A stretch of DNA of 64,000 bases from Limimaricola hongkongensis DSM 17492. GTDB lineage: Bacteria > Pseudomonadota > Alphaproteobacteria > Rhodobacterales > Rhodobacteraceae. Positions within the stretch are counted from its first letter, which is position 1, and every line of letters begins with the position of its first letter. The notes under the pieces were generated by a model. The model was not told the origin of the DNA, did not search any database, and saw nothing but the letters and a program-made list of their open reading frames with translations. Positions 1-8,672 of the stretch are shown here, piece by piece. The translations under genes were made by a program, and so were the position numbers. The DNA lies in assembly GCF_000600975.2 (NCBI RefSeq), contig NZ_CM002676.1:39368-103367 (forward strand), in the 5' to 3' direction.

Positions 1-2882
1 TAGCTGCCATTGGCGGTGATCCGCACATGCGACGCGACATCCGCCATGTCGAAGGCATTCGAGACGTTGACCAGTTCGATCGAGTCGCGCCCGGCCACCG
101 AGAAATCGAGCAACTGGTCCGTGCCCTTATGCGTGACGTCGAGCACGAAGCGATCCGCGCCGTCCTCACCGAACAGACGGTCCGAGCCGCCGCCGCCGAC
201 GATCCGGTCGGCCCCGTCGCCGCCGCGGAGCACGTCCTTGCCAGCGCCACCGCGCAGCGTGTCATCGCCGCCGGCCCCCATGAGCAGGTCGCGCCCGCCC
301 TTGCCGATGATCAGGTCATCCCCGGTCTTGCCGGTCAGCACGTTGTTGCTGGCGTTGCCCCGAAGCTCGCGCAGGTCGCCAGACGACGCCGGCAGGTCCG
401 GGGTGTCGTCGATCTCGGGTTCGGGCTCGGGTTTGGGCTCGGGCTTGGGCGCGGGATCCTCGACCTCGGTGCTGCCACCCGTGTCGGTCGGCATCTCCAT
501 GCCGTCATCCATGCCGTCATCCGTGCCCGAACCGGAACCGGGCATGTGGTGACCGTGACCGCCGCCGTGATCCTCGTCATCCGTCGCGCCGGGCTTGCCA
601 TCGCCGACCTTCTCCCACGCGTGGAGATAGCCGGTGTTGTTGATCGCCGGCGGCGTCCAGCCGGGCATCTCGTAGCCCTTGAGATAGGAGGTCTCGAAGC
701 CTTCGAGCTCGATCTCGATGACGACCGGGTGGTTGTCGCCGGTCAGGCGGTCGGTGACCCAATGCACCACCGGTGCCACCCACGCGCCGTCGGATTTCTG
801 GATCGTGCCATGGATGTCGAGAAACTCGTCGACGAAGAATTCCTTGCGCAGCACGCCCCCGCCGTTGAGCGTGGCGTCGATGCCTTCGAAGTCCTTGCTG
901 GCGCCGCTGCCGTCGTAATTCGCCGCCTGCACGTATTCGTTGAAGCGGCGCTCACCGAGGCTGTCGATGGTCTTGCCGTGGATGGAGACCGAATTGTCAC
1001 CGGGGCTCAGGGTCAGGTCGGCGTCGCCATCGGCGATGAAGCGCACCTTGTCGACCTGCTTGAGCGAGGCGCTGTCGTACATCTTCGGCTCGGGATTGTC
1101 GTAATCGAGGCCGTACTTGTTGCGGTACTCCGACTTGACCTTGCCCGCGGTTCCGCCATCGGCGGCGAACAGAAGGTCGAGCTGGTCGAAGGTCTGGCCG
1201 ACATTCTTGAGCTTGACGTCGATCATCGCCGATTCATGGTTGATGCCGGTGGATTTCCACGCGGTGTCGTAATCGACGATCTCGACATTGTTCAGAACCA
1301 CGGAAGAGGTCTTGCGCTCGATGCTGAGCGCCGGGCCGGAATCGCCCATCCAGACCGAGTCCTTGTAGAAGTAGTTCGACGAATAGTTGCCCTGGTCCAC
1401 GGCCTGGCCGCCGCCCCAGATGTCGAAATCCCGGATCACGCTCATCAGGTCGGTGTCGTCGGAATCGGCGCGGTGGAAGATCCGCATGCCAAGATCGCTG
1501 GCGATGACCGAGTTGCCGTCGAAGTCCTCGAGCGAGGGCTCGTGATGGCTGATCGCCTCGTCGAAGGGCGAGGGGTCGAATTTGAGCTGGTCGCGATCAT
1601 GCATCTTGGCGGCCATGCCGTCGCGGGACGCGGAGACGAGATCCTCGGGCTGCAGGTTCCAGCCGATCTTGGAGTTGGCGGCGATGTTGTCCTGCTGCAC
1701 GATGATGCGCGACTGGTTCTCGTAGGCGGTGCCGTCATTGCCCGCCTTGTCGGCGCTGTCGTGGCCGCGGATCGAGGTGACGAGGTTGCCTTCCCAGACG
1801 CCGTCCTCGTCGCCGCGCTCCGACACGATGCCGGCATTGCGCACGTCGAAGACGATGTTGTCCGAGATGACGGCGTTGCTCTGGTGCTGGACGATGCCCC
1901 AGCCCTTGCCGCCATTGACGGCGTTGCCGTCGAGCAGCGAATGGGCCGCGTCGTTGCCGGTCCCGGTCTGGTGCAGGTGCAGCGAGTAGCGGCCGATCGG
2001 GTTGTCGGCGCCGTTCGAGCCGTTGAACTCGGTGCGGCCGAGATCCTCGAACTCGGCATGACGGACCGAGTTGGCGTAGGCCTTGCCGCCAAGGTCGCTG
2101 TTGTGCAGCATGACGTGGCCGCGCACCCCGTCGGGGTTTTCGGAGGCGAGGGTCACGTTGCGCGACAGGTTGCCGACATAGGTTTCGAAATCATAGCCCT
2201 GCGGCGCCTGGTGGTTGTAGGCCAGCGGCTTGTCGAAGGCGATGCTGTTGCCGTCGACCGCGGTGATCACCCGCTCCTCGTCCTGGGTGCGCAGCTCGCC
2301 CGCGCCGTTCTTGCCCATGCGCGAGGTGCCGACCACGAGGATCGTGTCGCCGACCTTCCAGTTCGACAGGTCGCCATCGACCTTGACGCTCGTGGCACCG
2401 GCCTTGGCGCCGTCGGTCAGCGACAGGTAGCTCTCCTTCGCGGCGCCCTCGATGTCGACCCGGCCAAAGGCGACGAGACCATGGTCGATCTTGTTCCCGG
2501 TTTCGAGAGGGGTGTCGCGGAAGGTGACGTTGGCGTTGACATTGGCGGCCACGGCCTTGCCCGCCGCGCCGATTTCCAGATGCGAGCCCGGCGCGGTCGC
2601 GATGGTTTCGACCAGCATGTTGGTGTCGCGGTCGGTCGCCCATTTCAGATCGCCGTCGACACGCACCGTGCCCAGCGAGACAGCCGAGTTCGAATCGTAG
2701 GTCACGGCAACATCGGCGGGAATGAAGACATCCGCGTCATTGCCCGGAACCTTGCCACCTTCCCAGACATTGAGGTCGGTCCACGCCCCGTTCTTGACGG
2801 CGGTATGCGTGGCCTTGGCGGGCGTAAGGATGGTGTCGAGCATGGCGAGCATGTCGCCGTGATCATGTCCTTGGTTCATCAT
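1..2882 (-). CDS. G8-domain / parallel beta-helix protein with RTX repeats (partial, C-terminus beyond window)
   Basis: The frame is open from an ATG at 2882 (a second ATG follows directly) to the window edge, about 960 codons, so the C-terminus is missing. Near the N-terminus it reads WEGGKVPGNDADVFIP, typical of the G8 domain, followed by long beta-strand-rich sequence with repeated Asn/Asp turns suggesting a right-handed beta-helix. A His/Gly-rich and then Pro/Glu-rich linker (about 400-590) precedes RTX calcium-binding nonapeptides such as GGAGKDVLRG and GGDGADRIVG (about 135-350). RTX proteins usually leave by type I secretion; no T1SS genes are in this window. It is probably an extracellular carbohydrate-binding or -degrading protein. 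No signal peptide is visible, which agrees with T1SS export. Confidence 0.85.
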   Translation of the reverse strand, partial: MMNQGHDHGDMLAMLDTILTPAKATHTAVKNGAWTDLNVWEGGKVPGNDADVFIPADVAVTYDSNSAVSLGTVRVDGDLKWATDRDTNMLVETIATAPGSHLEIGAAGKAVAANVNANVTFRDTPLETGNKIDHGLVAFGRVDIEGAAKESYLSLTDGAKAGATSVKVDGDLSNWKVGDTILVVGTSRMGKNGAGELRTQDEERVITAVDGNSIAFDKPLAYNHQAPQGYDFETYVGNLSRNVTLASENPDGVRGHVMLHNSDLGGKAYANSVRHAEFEDLGRTEFNGSNGADNPIGRYSLHLHQTGTGNDAAHSLLDGNAVNGGKGWGIVQHQSNAVISDNIVFDVRNAGIVSERGDEDGVWEGNLVTSIRGHDSADKAGNDGTAYENQSRIIVQQDNIAANSKIGWNLQPEDLVSASRDGMAAKMHDRDQLKFDPSPFDEAISHHEPSLEDFDGNSVIASDLGMRIFHRADSDDTDLMSVIRDFDIWGGGQAVDQGNYSSNYFYKDSVWMGDSGPALSIERKTSSVVLNNVEIVDYDTAWKSTGINHESAMIDVKLKNVGQTFDQLDLLFAADGGTAGKVKSEYRNKYGLDYDNPEPKMYDSASLKQVDKVRFIADGDADLTLSPGDNSVSIHGKTIDSLGERRFNEYVQAANYDGSGASKDFEGIDATLNGGGVLRKEFFVDEFLDIHGTIQKSDGAWVAPVVHWVTDRLTGDNHPVVIEIELEGFETSYLKGYEMPGWTPPAINNTGYLHAWEKVGDGKPGATDDEDHGGGHGHHMPGSGSGTDDGMDDGMEMPTDTGGSTEVEDPAPKPEPKPEPEPEIDDTPDLPASSGDLRELRGNASNNVLTGKTGDDLIIGKGGRDLLMGAGGDDTLRGGAGKDVLRGGDGADRIVGGGGSDRLFGEDGADRFVLDVTHKGTDQLLDFSVAGRDSIELVNVSNAFDMADVASHVRITANGS

Positions 2883-3506
2883 TTATGTCCGTCTCGTATT
2901 TGTTTCTTCGAAGCGGCGCCCGTGTCGAGACGGGCGCGCCGATTGGGCGGTGCCGGCCCTGGCCGAGTTCCCTGACGCACAAAGACCGCGCACACCCCCC
3001 GGTTGTTCGGGCGGTGTCGGAAATCGACCAGCCGGATGAATATCGTCTTGACGAGTCGTCGCAGATCGACGATTTAAGTGAAAATTCAAGTTCCTGCGCT
3101 GCGTGCCATTGCAGTGGCACATGGTGTCGTCAGCTGGATCAGTCCGTGTGTTGCCTCATCTGGCTCTCTTGCTGCGGCACAGCTACCAAACTTGGTTGCC
3201 TTGAGAAGCGACCCGGCAGCACAAACTCTGAAACCGGCAGATTCAGGCCGATCAGACAGGGTGAAAAACCAGATTTCCGCTCGTTTACGCGGCGTTCACC
3301 GGTCCTTCTGACCAATGTCGTGCTTGGACGACGACACCACGCACAATCCCTGCATGAAGCCGCCGAATGTCTTCGCCCCCCGGTAGCGAAGGCGCGTCGC
3401 GGGCCGGAAAATCGATTCTCTTCGAACCCGCGCTGGCCTTTTGCCAGACGGACGTGACCGAAAGATGACCGCCAAGGGTCATTCGCCGCGTGCGCGGCCG
3501 TGAATT
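2883..3506. other. 624-bp gene-free stretch
   Basis: No convincing gene. Short open frames here lack a ribosome binding site and recognisable protein. Base composition in 3130-3300 is less GC-rich than the flanks. It probably holds the promoter of the G8/RTX gene and the 3' end of the polymerase-like transcript; a short GC hairpin (3485-3498) lies just past that gene's stop. Confidence 0.4.
2916..2937. repeat. 8-bp inverted repeat upstream of the G8/RTX gene
   Basis: GCGCCCGT at 2916-2923 and ACGGGCGC at 2930-2937 form a perfect stem with a 6-nt loop, 34 nt upstream of the G8 gene's ATG. There is no T-run on either side, so it is not a classical terminator. It may be a 5'-leader hairpin or an operator. 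Confidence 0.4.
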
Positions 3507-4832
3507 TCAGGAAGGCAACCGGTCGACGGGCCGGATCGGCCGCCCCCGATCCGCGAGCCGCAGCGGACGGGACACCGGGGGGCGGGGCGTCTGGCTGCGC
3601 ATCCGGGCGGCGATGGCCGTCAGGGCGCCGATCCAGAACAGCATCTGCAACAGCACGAAGGGGCGCATGAAGTCGCTTTCGGTCAGGCCCCGGACCAGCG
3701 TCGCCGCCCATATGCACAAAAAGAAGACCTGCGGCATCGCGGCCGAGACCAGCGCCCTTCGCCAGATCCAGACCGTGACCCAGGCGATGCCCGCCAGCAG
3801 AAAGCCGACCCCGACCAGCCCCTGATGCACCGCGATCTCGTAATAGCTGTTGTGGAACTGGAACTGCGCATAGGGGCCCTTGTGGAACTCCTCGTAGATG
3901 CGGCGCACCAGTGGCGAGGCCTGGTAGCGCCAGAACCCGCCCATCCCGACGCCGAGCATCGGTTGTTCCTCGATCTGCTCCTCGGCGTAATGCCAAAGCA
4001 GGGTGCGCCCGGTCAGGGTCTTGTCCTTGCCGAATTTCGACAGCACCTCGCCCGCGAGGTCGCCCTGATAGACCGGCACGACCTGGCTGGCGATGCCGCT
4101 CGCGGTCGCGATGGTCGCGCAGAGCAGCGCGATCCGGCTGGCCCGCAGCAGGCCGCCGCGCAGGATCAGCGCGCCGCTGATGCAGATCGCCCCGAGCGCG
4201 ATCGCAAGCAGCATCGCGGTGGCCGAATTGCTGTGCGCCACGAGATACAGCGCGATCGGCGCCAGCCCCGCCCCCGCGAGCCGTAGCCGCCATCCCGACC
4301 CGGTGTCGAGCAGCACCGCAAGCGACACCAGCCAGAGCACGACCATGTTGCTGCCGAGGATGTTCTTGTGGACGAACACCGCCGTCAGCATGTTGCCGGT
4401 CGCGATCCCGAGCACGAGGTTCAACAACCCGATCGCACCGGTGGCCAGGAACACCGCGTACAGAATGCGCCGGGCATCGAGCGTCGCGGCGATGTAGACG
4501 CAGATCACGTTGGTCAGCAGCAGATAGGTCGCCCCCTTGGCCGCCTCGATCGGCATGATGGCCCAGAAGACGGTGAGATAGCACCACAGCGGGAACAGCA
4601 TGATCGGCCAGGCGCGCAACGCGAGCGGCACCGTCCGGTCGCGTTTCTGCCAAGCCATCACCGCGTAATAGAGCGCGAGCGGATAGAGCAGCAGCTCGTC
4701 ATTGTCGAACTGGACGAAGGTGACGCCGACCCAGAGCGTGAACAGCACGAACTCGATCCGGTCGACCCGCAACACCAGGCGCCGGTCGTCCGGGTCGCCA
4801 TGGGAAAACAGGCCTTCGATCGATCTGGACAT
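3507..4832 (-). CDS. O-antigen ligase / Wzy-polymerase-like membrane protein
   Basis: 441 residues. About ten hydrophobic segments run through the protein, with the larger periplasmic loop near residues 245-330 that is usual for the O-antigen ligase/Wzy superfamily. The loop carries TGRTLLW and HNSYYEIAVHQG; the GR and HN motifs are typical. Inferred role: joining or polymerising undecaprenyl-linked polysaccharide in the inner membrane. The frame is open far upstream, but the hydrophobic protein begins at MSRSIEGLF (ATG 4832), and upstream residues look like an antisense shadow. No strong Shine-Dalgarno is seen, and GTG codons at 4835/4838 are alternative starts. Neighbouring flippase, glycosyltransferase and SqdB-like genes support a polysaccharide role. 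Confidence 0.82.
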   Translation of the reverse strand: MSRSIEGLFSHGDPDDRRLVLRVDRIEFVLFTLWVGVTFVQFDNDELLLYPLALYYAVMAWQKRDRTVPLALRAWPIMLFPLWCYLTVFWAIMPIEAAKGATYLLLTNVICVYIAATLDARRILYAVFLATGAIGLLNLVLGIATGNMLTAVFVHKNILGSNMVVLWLVSLAVLLDTGSGWRLRLAGAGLAPIALYLVAHSNSATAMLLAIALGAICISGALILRGGLLRASRIALLCATIATASGIASQVVPVYQGDLAGEVLSKFGKDKTLTGRTLLWHYAEEQIEEQPMLGVGMGGFWRYQASPLVRRIYEEFHKGPYAQFQFHNSYYEIAVHQGLVGVGFLLAGIAWVTVWIWRRALVSAAMPQVFFLCIWAATLVRGLTESDFMRPFVLLQMLFWIGALTAIAARMRSQTPRPPVSRPLRLADRGRPIRPVDRLPS

Positions 4833-5033
4833 CACCACACTCGCAACCGGCACCTTTCCCCTGTCTACAGGACCCCATCTCACCGGTCGAGCGACCGCGG
4901 TGCGAAACCGATCGTTTCCGCCGCCTGCGCGCTTTATTTGTCGAGGATTGCGACTATCCTGACCGGGCCGACCCTCTCCCGGCCAAGGCAAGGGACGGGT
5001 TGGCGGTTTCCGAGTGCAGGTGGTTGCCGTTTC

Positions 5034-5801
5034 ATGCTCATCGACGCCCATGTCCATATTCACCCCGGTTTCGACCGGGCGGTTTTTCTGCAAAGCGCGG
5101 CCGACAACCTCGCAAGGGCCGGCGCCGCGCGCGGCCACCCGCCCGCGCCGGGTGGCCTGATCCTCACCGAGATACCGGGCGCGGACGTGTTCGACGCCTT
5201 TGCCGCCGGGCGGGGCCTGCCGCGGGGATGGCGCGCGCAGGCGCCGTCGCAGGACCCCGAGGCGCTTTGGCTGCAAGGCCCGGAGGGGCGCGAGCTGCTT
5301 CTCGTCTCGGGCCGGCAATTCGTGAGCGCCGAGGGGCTCGAAATCCTCGCGGTCGGCGGCCGGCCCGAAGGTCTGGGCGGGCAGCCGGCGGCAGAGATCC
5401 TGGCACGGCTGGGCGGCATGGGCCTGCCGGCGGTGCTGCCATGGGGCGCGGGCAAATGGATCGGCGAACGCGGCCGGGTGCTGCGCGCACTGCTCGACGC
5501 GGCGGCCCGGCCCGGCGTGCTGCTCGGGGACAATGCCGGGCGGCCCTTCGGCTGGCCGAAACCGGGCTGCTTTCGCGGTGGCCCGCCGGTCTTGCCCGGC
5601 ACCGATCCTTTGCCGATCGCGGCGGCGGCGCAGGATGCGGGCCGCTATGGCGTCGTCTGCGACCAACCGCTCCCGCGCGCCCGGCCCGCGGCCGCGCTGC
5701 GCGACTGGCTGCTGCGGCTGACCGTCCAGCCGCCCGTGTTCGGGCGGCGCTGCGGCCCGGTGGCCTTCGCGCATCGCCAAGTCATGCTGCGGGCCGGCTG
5801 A
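5034..5801 (+). CDS. PHP/amidohydrolase-like metal-dependent protein
   Basis: 255 residues. The start MLIDAHVHIHPGFD holds a DxHxH metal-binding signature of TIM-barrel metallohydrolases. A later LLGDNAGRP could supply the final Asp ligand, but the middle histidines of classical amidohydrolases are not obvious, so the substrate cannot be named. The frame is open upstream; ATG 5034 is chosen because recognisable protein starts there. It ends 4 nt before the GlpD-like gene, so the two are almost certainly one operon. Its place in a polysaccharide locus suggests work on a sugar- or glycerol-linked substrate (inference). Confidence 0.6.
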   Translation: MLIDAHVHIHPGFDRAVFLQSAADNLARAGAARGHPPAPGGLILTEIPGADVFDAFAAGRGLPRGWRAQAPSQDPEALWLQGPEGRELLLVSGRQFVSAEGLEILAVGGRPEGLGGQPAAEILARLGGMGLPAVLPWGAGKWIGERGRVLRALLDAAARPGVLLGDNAGRPFGWPKPGCFRGGPPVLPGTDPLPIAAAAQDAGRYGVVCDQPLPRARPAAALRDWLLRLTVQPPVFGRRCGPVAFAHRQVMLRAG

Positions 5802-5805
5802 TCCG

Positions 5806-7353
5806 ATGTGGCGCGCCTCGTTGCCCGATCTCGCCGCCGCCCGCTACGACGTGCTGGTCATCGGTGGCGGCATCTACGGCGCCATGGCCGCGCGCGAGGC
5901 GGCGCTGCGCGGGCTGCGCACCGCCCTTGTCGAGCGCGACGATTTCGGCGGCGGCACATCGCATAATTCGCTCAAGACCATCCATGGCGGCATCCGCTAC
6001 GTGCAGCATCTCGATTTCGCGCGGCTGCGCGCCTCGGCGCGCGAGCGGACCTTCTGGCTGCGCGCGGCACCCGATCTGGTCCGGCCGCTCGAATTCGCGA
6101 TCCCGCTGGTCGGCCACGGCCTGCGCGGGCCCGGCGCCTTCGCCGCCGTCGCGGCGCTGTACGGGCTGGGCTCCGCCGGGACGAAGGGGCGCGGCTGGCC
6201 GGGCGCGCGGGTGGTCGGGCGCCGCCGGGCCGCCGCGCTTCTGGGGGATCTCGCGCCCGGCGGGCTGACCGGGGCGGGGCTCTGGTGCGACGGGCAGGTG
6301 AGCGACACCAACAGGCTGCTGCTCGCCACCCTGCGGGCCGCGACCGCATCGGGCGCAGACATCGCCAATTACGTCGAGGCCGAGACGCTGATCGGCGCGC
6401 GGGGGCGGGTTGTCGGGGCGCGGCTGCGCGACCGGATCGATGGCGGGCAGGCCGAGATCCGCGCCCGCGTCACGCTGTGCTGCGCCGGGCCCGCGACCGG
6501 GGCGCTGGCCGGGGCGCTTCTGGGCGACGCGGCGCGCGCGCGCTTTCCGCGTTTCGCGCGGGCGATGAACCTCGTGCTCGACCGGCCCGCCGGGGCGCGC
6601 GCGCTCGGCGTGATCAGCCGGGCGCAGGCGGATGCCGTGCTCGACCGCGGCGGGCGGATGTATTTCCTGGTGCCGTGGCAGGGGCGGATGATGATCGGCA
6701 CCCACGAGGCCCCGCATCGCGACGACGCCCCCGGCGACGCCCCTGGCGATGACCGGGCCGACAGCGCCGCGTTCCTCGCGGCGATCGACGCCGTCTGCCC
6801 GGAGCTCGCGCTCGGTCCCGGTGACGTGCTGCATGTCCATCGCGGCCTGATCCCCGCCGATGCCGACGATGCGCGCAGCGCCGTGCAGCGCCAGACCCGC
6901 GGCACGCTGATCGACCATCGCCATGCCGACGGCACCGCCGGGCTGATCAGCTGCGTCGGCGTCAAATACACCACCGCGCGGCTGGTGGCCGAGCGGATGC
7001 TCGGGCTGGCGCAGTCCCAGCTCGGGGCCGACCGGGCCGGTCCCGTGGGCATTCCTGCGCGCGAGGGCGCGTGGCGCAGCTTTGCCACGCCGCTGCCGGT
7101 GACGCCCTGCGACCCGGTCGATCCGGCCGATCCCGGCGCGCTGGCGGCGCGGATAAGGGCCGCGATGCGCGAGGAAATGGCGATGTCGCTCGACGACGTG
7201 CTGTGGCGGCGCTGCCTGCTGGGCGAAACCGGGGCGCTGCGGGGGGCGGGGGGGGACGCGCTCTGGCGGCGGGCCGAACGTATCGCCGCGCCGCTGGGCC
7301 TGCCGAACCGGATCCTGCCACCTGTCGAAACGGCTGGCGCGCGGCGGGTGTAA
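5806..7353 (+). CDS. GlpD-like FAD-dependent oxidoreductase
   Basis: 515 residues. An N-terminal Rossmann motif VIGGGIYGAMAAREAALRG binds FAD. It is followed by the family signature GGGTSHNSLKTIHGGIRY seen in aerobic glycerol-3-phosphate dehydrogenases and relatives of the DAO fold. The C-terminal region with VGVKYTTARLVAERM also matches the GlpD type. It follows the PHP-like gene by 4 nt. No glpK/glpF neighbours are present and the locus is for polysaccharide, so it may oxidise a glycerol-phosphate or polyol substituent rather than serve glycerol catabolism (inference). Confidence 0.8.
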   Translation: MWRASLPDLAAARYDVLVIGGGIYGAMAAREAALRGLRTALVERDDFGGGTSHNSLKTIHGGIRYVQHLDFARLRASARERTFWLRAAPDLVRPLEFAIPLVGHGLRGPGAFAAVAALYGLGSAGTKGRGWPGARVVGRRRAAALLGDLAPGGLTGAGLWCDGQVSDTNRLLLATLRAATASGADIANYVEAETLIGARGRVVGARLRDRIDGGQAEIRARVTLCCAGPATGALAGALLGDAARARFPRFARAMNLVLDRPAGARALGVISRAQADAVLDRGGRMYFLVPWQGRMMIGTHEAPHRDDAPGDAPGDDRADSAAFLAAIDAVCPELALGPGDVLHVHRGLIPADADDARSAVQRQTRGTLIDHRHADGTAGLISCVGVKYTTARLVAERMLGLAQSQLGADRAGPVGIPAREGAWRSFATPLPVTPCDPVDPADPGALAARIRAAMREEMAMSLDDVLWRRCLLGETGALRGAGGDALWRRAERIAAPLGLPNRILPPVETAGARRV

Positions 7354-7457
7354 ACAATCAATTTCGCTTGTGTCGGGCGCATCGGGGCGCAAGAGCACTT
7401 GCCCGAAACGCCCGGCCATGCTGCAATCTAGATTGTTGGTTTGGGGGAAATAATCCC

Positions 7458-8672
7458 TTGGAAACGAGTGAAATCACCGATTTCGGGACTGGCGGCGGCC
7501 TTGCCGGGGCATCCGTGCTCGTGCTGGGGGGCGACGGCTTTTGCGGATGGCCCATGGCGCTGCGTTTTTCGCGGCTGGGCGCGCGGGTGACGCTGCTCGA
7601 CAACGGCTCCCGGCGCGAGATCGACAAGCGCCTCGGCACCGCCTCGCTGACCCGGATCCGCAGCCTGCCGGAGCGGCTCGGCGCGTGGCACGACCGGACC
7701 GGGCGGCGCATCCGGAGCCACGACATCGACCTCGCGGAAAACTATGCCGCGCTGCGCGCGCTTTTGTCCGATTGCCGTCCCGACATCATCGTCCATTTCG
7801 CCGAACAGCGCTCCGCGCCCTATTCGATGATGTCCTCCGAGGCCGGGCGCTACACGGTCGACAACAATCTCAGGGCCACGCACAACATCCTGAGCGCCAT
7901 CGCCGAGAGCGGCATCGACCCGCATCTGGTGCATCTGGGCTCGCTCGGCGTCTATGGCTATTGCAGCGCCGGGCTGCGGCTTCCCGAAGGCTACCTGCCG
8001 GTGACCGCCACCGGCCCCGACGGGCGCGAGGTGCGCAAGGAGGTGCTGTTCCCCGGCGAGCCGGATTCGATCTACCACATGACCAAGGCGCTCGATCAGC
8101 AGCTCTTTGCCTTTCACGCGCGGTTTCACGGGCTCAGGGTAACCGACCTGCACCAGGGCGTGGTCTGGGGCACCCAGACCGCCGAGACCCGGATCGACCC
8201 GCGGCTGGTCAACCGTTTCGACCATGACAGGCTCTATGGCACGGTGGTCAATCGCTTCATGATACAGGGGATCACGGGGCAGCCATTGTCGGTCTATGGA
8301 AGCGGCACGCAAAGGCGCGGCTTCATCCATATCGAGGACATGCTACGCTGCATTGCCTATGCCACGCGGACGCCGCCGAACCGGGGCGACCGCGTGCGGG
8401 TCATCAACCAGGTCGCCGAAACCTGCAGCGTCGACCATATCGCGGCGCTCGTCTCGGCGCAGACCGGCGTGCCGATCAGCCATGTCGACAACCCGCGCCG
8501 CGAGCCCGAGGGCAACGAGCTCGACGTCGACACCTCGACCCTGCGCGGCATCGGCTTCACGCCGCGCCTGTTCGAGACCGCGCTCGGCCCGGAGATCGAG
8601 GATGTGCAGGCCCTGCTGGCCCCGCCCGCCGAGACCACCGGCCCCGCGGCCAGAGCCGTCACAGCGCCCTGA
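7458..8672 (+). CDS. sqdB: UDP-sulfoquinovose synthase-like nucleotide-sugar enzyme (SqdB/SQD1 family)
   Basis: 404 residues, extended SDR family. The sequence tracks plant SQD1 and bacterial SqdB closely: VLGGDGFCGW (residues about 23-31) for NAD, VHFAEQRSAPYSM, DLHQGVVWG, and NRFMIQGITGQPLSVYG. The active-site Tyr and Lys are at Y206 and K210 (YHMTK), and the SQD1 active-site Thr is replaced by Ser162 in GSLGVYG. The start is a TTG at 7458 with GGGGGAAA ten bases upstream; no in-frame ATG gives a complete N-terminus. SqdB makes UDP-sulfoquinovose from UDP-glucose and sulfite. The usual partners sqdC, sqdD and sqdX are absent here, so the product may go into a polysaccharide instead of a sulfolipid (inference). 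Confidence 0.8.
   Translation: METSEITDFGTGGGLAGASVLVLGGDGFCGWPMALRFSRLGARVTLLDNGSRREIDKRLGTASLTRIRSLPERLGAWHDRTGRRIRSHDIDLAENYAALRALLSDCRPDIIVHFAEQRSAPYSMMSSEAGRYTVDNNLRATHNILSAIAESGIDPHLVHLGSLGVYGYCSAGLRLPEGYLPVTATGPDGREVRKEVLFPGEPDSIYHMTKALDQQLFAFHARFHGLRVTDLHQGVVWGTQTAETRIDPRLVNRFDHDRLYGTVVNRFMIQGITGQPLSVYGSGTQRRGFIHIEDMLRCIAYATRTPPNRGDRVRVINQVAETCSVDHIAALVSAQTGVPISHVDNPRREPEGNELDVDTSTLRGIGFTPRLFETALGPEIEDVQALLAPPAETTGPAARAVTAP

Noticed and set aside
27..2975. 982-codon open frame on the plus strand opposite the G8/RTX gene
   Set aside because: It mirrors the GC-rich third positions of the minus-strand gene, shows Val/Ala/Gly/Asp-rich random composition and no domain.
3139..3506. Open frames between the G8 gene and the polymerase-like gene
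   Set aside because: No ribosome binding site, no family resemblance, and overlap with shadow frames of the polymerase gene.
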